Below, in pieces: positions 14,339 through 17,047 of a stretch of 17,047 nucleotides of DNA (within the stretch, counting starts at the first letter, position 1; each line of letters starts with the position of its first letter). The notes beneath the pieces were generated by a model. The model had not been told where the DNA came from. It worked only from the letters and a program-made list of their open reading frames with translations, and did not search any database. Made by a program: the position numbers and the translations under genes. The stretch is taken from positions 1-17,047 of the forward strand of contig JASEHG010000020.1 of NCBI GenBank assembly GCA_030018855.1, given 5' to 3'. The DNA is from Candidatus Brocadiaceae bacterium (GTDB taxonomy: Bacteria > Planctomycetota > Brocadiia > Brocadiales > Bathyanammoxibiaceae).

Positions 14339-15337
14339 GTGGGCATATATAAAGATAAAAAAGTACTGGTGACAGGAGGAACCGGTCTTATAGGTCGTTC
14401 TCTAGGAGAACTTCTCCTGCAAAGAGGTGCAAAGGTTAGGGTCGCCTCATTGGACGATGAAAGCAGGTGCCCCAAAGGTGTGGAGTTCATGAGGGGAAAC
14501 CTGATGCACTGGGACTTCTGCAAAAAAGTAGTAAAAGATATGGACTACGTCTTCCATGTAGCGGGGATTAAAGGCTCCGTCGGCATAGGCAATTCAAAGG
14601 CAGCTAGCTTCTTAGTACCCCATTTGTTGTTCAATACCCATTTACTAGAGGCCGCAAGACAGGCCGGAGTAGAAAGGTATCTATACACCAGCAGTATCGC
14701 AGTTTACCCTCCGGTAGAGCTCTTTGTGGAAGACAAGGCCTGGGATGCCCCACCGCACCCAAGCGACAAATATGCCGCCTGGGCCAAGAGGATGGGTGAA
14801 CTCCAGGCCGAGGCATATAAAGTGGAGTACGGATGGGATAAGATTGCTATCGTTAGGCCGGCCAATGTCTATGGCCCCTACGATAATTTTGACCCCAAAA
14901 CGGCCATGGTTATACCAGCATTAATTAGGAGGGCCATGGACAGGGAGAATCCCCTGGTCGTATGGGGGGATGGTTCCGAAATTAGAGACTTTATCTTTTC
15001 CAGAGATGTAGCTAAGGGGATGCTGCTTGCACTAGAAAAGGGCGCTAATTGTACCCCGATTAACCTTGGCAGTGGTAGGCAGACCACCATCAAAGAGTTA
15101 GTAGAAACAATTATCAAATATATCCCCAACCCACCCTCCATCAGGTGGGATAAGTCCAAAGAGGCCAAGCAAAAGGTTAGATTAATGGATACCACACGGG
15201 CCCGAAAAATGATTGGATTTGAAGCAACGACCCCTCTAAGTGAGGGTATAAAGGAGACCATAGACTGGTACCTGAAGAATGCAATGGACGTGGACAAAAG
15301 ATATAATGTCTTCAAAAAGGATAACTACATGGAATAG
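14339..15337 (+). CDS. NAD-dependent sugar epimerase/dehydratase (extended SDR)
   Basis: 332 residues of the extended short-chain dehydrogenase family that acts on nucleotide sugars. The Rossmann motif is GGTGLIG at 13-19; YTSS (116-119) supplies the catalytic serine region; VRPANVYGPYDNFDP and FIFSRDVAKG are typical of GDP- and dTDP-sugar enzymes. The expected YxxxK is off by one: Y145 and K150 are four residues apart (YAAWAK). The start is GTG, forced by a stop codon immediately before it, with AGGAGG 13 nt upstream. The enzyme would epimerise, dehydrate or reduce a sugar nucleotide in the cytoplasm. It sits between the radical SAM block and the split transketolase, which points to carbohydrate chemistry. 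Confidence 0.88.
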   Translation: MGIYKDKKVLVTGGTGLIGRSLGELLLQRGAKVRVASLDDESRCPKGVEFMRGNLMHWDFCKKVVKDMDYVFHVAGIKGSVGIGNSKAASFLVPHLLFNTHLLEAARQAGVERYLYTSSIAVYPPVELFVEDKAWDAPPHPSDKYAAWAKRMGELQAEAYKVEYGWDKIAIVRPANVYGPYDNFDPKTAMVIPALIRRAMDRENPLVVWGDGSEIRDFIFSRDVAKGMLLALEKGANCTPINLGSGRQTTIKELVETIIKYIPNPPSIRWDKSKEAKQKVRLMDTTRARKMIGFEATTPLSEGIKETIDWYLKNAMDVDKRYNVFKKDNYME

Positions 15338-15369
15338 AGGTGCCGCCCAGTTTTTAATTAAACTTAACC

Positions 15370-16224
15370 ATGGAGCAAAAAATAAAAGAGCTTAAGAAAA
15401 AGGCAAACTGGGTTCGCAGTCAGGTCTTAGAGATGATTGCGTCTGCTGGAAAGGGGCACATCGGGGGTGCCCTCTCCTGCACGGATATACTAGTTGCCCT
15501 TTACTACGGGAAAATACTCCGCTTTGACCCCTCCCGTAAAGACTGGAGTGAACGCGACCGATTCATCTTAAGTAAAGGACATGCGGGAACAGCCCTGTAT
15601 GCGGTATTGGCCGACCTCGGATTCTTCCCCGTTTCTGAATTGCGCAATTACGGCCAGAGGGGTTGCCGGCTGGGAGGTCATCCAGACAAGAGAGTCCCAG
15701 GAATAGAGGTGGATGGAGGGTCACTGGGCCATGGATTAGGTCTTGGTGCAGGGCTGGCATTGAGTGCGAAGATGGACAAGAAAGACTTTTTGACCATCGC
15801 CCTGCTCGGAGACGGGGAATGTTACGAGGGGTCAGTGTGGGAATCAGCCATGTTTGCTAGTCACCACAACCTCAATAATCTGGTTGCCATTGTTGACCGT
15901 AATGGCCTTTGTGCCATTGATTTTACTGAAGATTGTAATCGTCTAGAACCCATTTGCGATAAGTGGAGGTCCTTTGGCTGGGAGGTTACCACCGTTGATG
16001 GCCACTCCTTTGAGGCACTCCTTGCCACCTTTAAGGGCCTCCGTTTCAGAAAGGCAAATCGGCCTTTGGCGATAATCGCCAAGACGATAAAAGGGAAAGG
16101 CGTATCGTTTATGGAAAATAACCCCTCGTATCACCACGCTGTCCCAAAAGGCAAAGAGCTGGAAATCGCCAGAAAAGAGCTATCCTGGAACCCATCCAAA
16201 GAGCTTCAAATTGAAAACGTCTGA
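15370..16224 (+). CDS. Transketolase, N-terminal subunit
   Basis: 284 residues, the normal size for the first half of a split transketolase. TPP- and substrate-site features are present: GKGHIGG (H30), SKGHAG (H71), GGHPDKRVPGIEVDGGSLGH with H121, and the TPP/Mg motif GDGECYEG (147-154) ending in DRN (176-178). With the next gene it should form a full transketolase that moves a two-carbon ketol unit between a ketose and an acceptor. Split forms are found in archaea and many anaerobes for pentose metabolism, but also in secondary-metabolite and surface-sugar clusters, as the neighbouring epimerase suggests here. The ATG has no clear ribosome site. Its end overlaps the next gene by 14 nt. Confidence 0.92.
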   Translation: MEQKIKELKKKANWVRSQVLEMIASAGKGHIGGALSCTDILVALYYGKILRFDPSRKDWSERDRFILSKGHAGTALYAVLADLGFFPVSELRNYGQRGCRLGGHPDKRVPGIEVDGGSLGHGLGLGAGLALSAKMDKKDFLTIALLGDGECYEGSVWESAMFASHHNLNNLVAIVDRNGLCAIDFTEDCNRLEPICDKWRSFGWEVTTVDGHSFEALLATFKGLRFRKANRPLAIIAKTIKGKGVSFMENNPSYHHAVPKGKELEIARKELSWNPSKELQIENV

Positions 16225-17047
16225 TATTGACATAAGAGACGCCTTTTTTGATGAATTGTATGACATTGCTAAGGAAGACCCGAGCGTTGTCTTTCTTACT
16301 GCCGATATGAGCGCCCACAGCCTCATCAGGTTCCAAAAGGACCTCAACAGCCAATACATCAACATGGGCGTGGCCGAGCAAAATATGATTAACGTTGCGG
16401 CTGGCCTGGCCCTGGGCGGCAAAACCGTTTTTGCGTACGGCATCACACCCTTTGTCACCATGCGCTGCTATGAACAGATTAAGATAGACTTGTGCTGTAT
16501 GAATCTCCCAGTAACACTCATAGGCTCTGGGACAGGTTATACGTACTATAGTGATGGTCCCACACACCATGCAACGCACGACATTGCAGTGATGCGGGCA
16601 CTTCCCGAAATGACCATCTTAAACCCCTCTGACCCCGTGACGGCCTCGGCGTTTGCAAGGCTGGCATATAAGACTCCAGGCCCCAAATACATTCGTATAG
16701 ATAAAGGAAAACTCCCTCAGGTCTACGATGAGAAGAACAATGATTTCTCCAATGGTCTAGCTTGCCTTAGAAAAGGCCAGGGTTTGACAATAATCTCCAC
16801 TGGCGTGATGGTGCATCAAGTCTTCAAAGTGGCAGAGGAACTGGCCAAATGTTCAGTAGAAGCAGGCATCGTGGACTTGTACAGGATAACACCTGTAAAC
16901 GTGGGACTACTGTTAAGACTAGTTGAAAAGTCAAAGCGAATAGTGACAGTGGAGGAAAACTCAATAACCGGAGGTATCGGGAGTCTCGTTAGTGAAGTTT
17001 TAGCCGACAATGGCAGAACTACCCTGTTGAAGCGCATTGCTATTCAG
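16211..17047 (+). CDS. Transketolase, C-terminal subunit (cut by window end)
   Basis: 279 codons run to the right edge without a stop; the family is usually about 310 residues, so some 30 are missing. The TTG at 16211 is chosen because no ATG precedes the first conserved segment, and it overlaps the N-subunit stop by 14 nt, implying translational coupling. The pyrimidine-binding domain has GVAEQNMINVAAGLAL with Glu56, which activates the TPP ring, then GPTHHATHDIAVMRALP and TILNPSD. The transketolase C-terminal domain follows (VDLYRITPVN, TVEENSITGGIGS). It pairs with the upstream subunit to complete the active site at their interface. Confidence 0.9.
   Translation, partial: MKTSDIDIRDAFFDELYDIAKEDPSVVFLTADMSAHSLIRFQKDLNSQYINMGVAEQNMINVAAGLALGGKTVFAYGITPFVTMRCYEQIKIDLCCMNLPVTLIGSGTGYTYYSDGPTHHATHDIAVMRALPEMTILNPSDPVTASAFARLAYKTPGPKYIRIDKGKLPQVYDEKNNDFSNGLACLRKGQGLTIISTGVMVHQVFKVAEELAKCSVEAGIVDLYRITPVNVGLLLRLVEKSKRIVTVEENSITGGIGSLVSEVLADNGRTTLLKRIAIQ

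Noticed and set aside
14230..14352. 40-codon + strand frame bridging the third B12 gene and the epimerase
   Set aside because: It overlaps the ends of two solid genes, has no ribosome site and no recognisable features.
16109..16579. - strand open frame of 156 codons opposite the transketolase genes
   Set aside because: Shadow of the transketolase subunits, whose + strand frames hold clear catalytic motifs.

Overview
The window looks like bacterial DNA of middling GC content, probably from an anaerobe. It is crowded with oxygen-sensitive Fe-S enzymes: six radical SAM proteins and one DUF362/ferredoxin protein. Most genes on the + strand lack a clear Shine-Dalgarno sequence close to the start codon, as is common in Planctomycetota and some other deep-branching phyla. 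A Planctomycetota-like or similar uncultured anaerobe is only a guess; nothing in the window fixes the taxonomy.

Left flank (1-1160). Two small genes lie on the - strand: a YgaP-like membrane protein and an unrecognised 119-residue protein. Around them are three copies of a short palindrome, TCCGCCTGAGGCGGA. A 3' half of a tRNA-Leu(UAA) gene, without a matching 5' half, lies at 746-800. Its broken side faces the large + strand cluster, which is the geometry expected of an attachment site at one end of an integrated island. No integrase is visible. A plausible sigma70-type promoter sits at 1078-1105.

Cluster (1162 to the right edge, all + strand). It opens with a pair of thiamine-diphosphate (TPP) E1 alpha/beta subunits that have no E2 or E3 partner. 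A decayed membrane-protein gene follows. Then comes a radical-enzyme block: B12-binding radical SAM, SPASM radical SAM, DUF362-ferredoxin, PHP/zinc-finger protein, B12-binding radical SAM, SPASM radical SAM, a third CX3CX2C/GGEP radical SAM, and a third B12-binding radical SAM. It closes with an NAD-dependent sugar epimerase/dehydratase and a split transketolase whose C-terminal subunit runs off the window.

How it may work together (inference). Two TPP systems able to move C2 units, a nucleotide-sugar-type SDR and three B12 radical SAM enzymes (a class that often does C-methylation or C-C chemistry) suggest biosynthesis of an unusual branched or C-alkylated sugar, cyclitol, lipid head group or other secondary metabolite. 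Precedents for isolated E1-like and split transketolase enzymes acting on natural products include AviB1/AviB2 (avilamycin) and Rif15A/Rif15B (rifamycin), cited from memory. No glycosyltransferase, transporter, polyketide synthase or peptide synthetase is visible here, so the product cannot be named.
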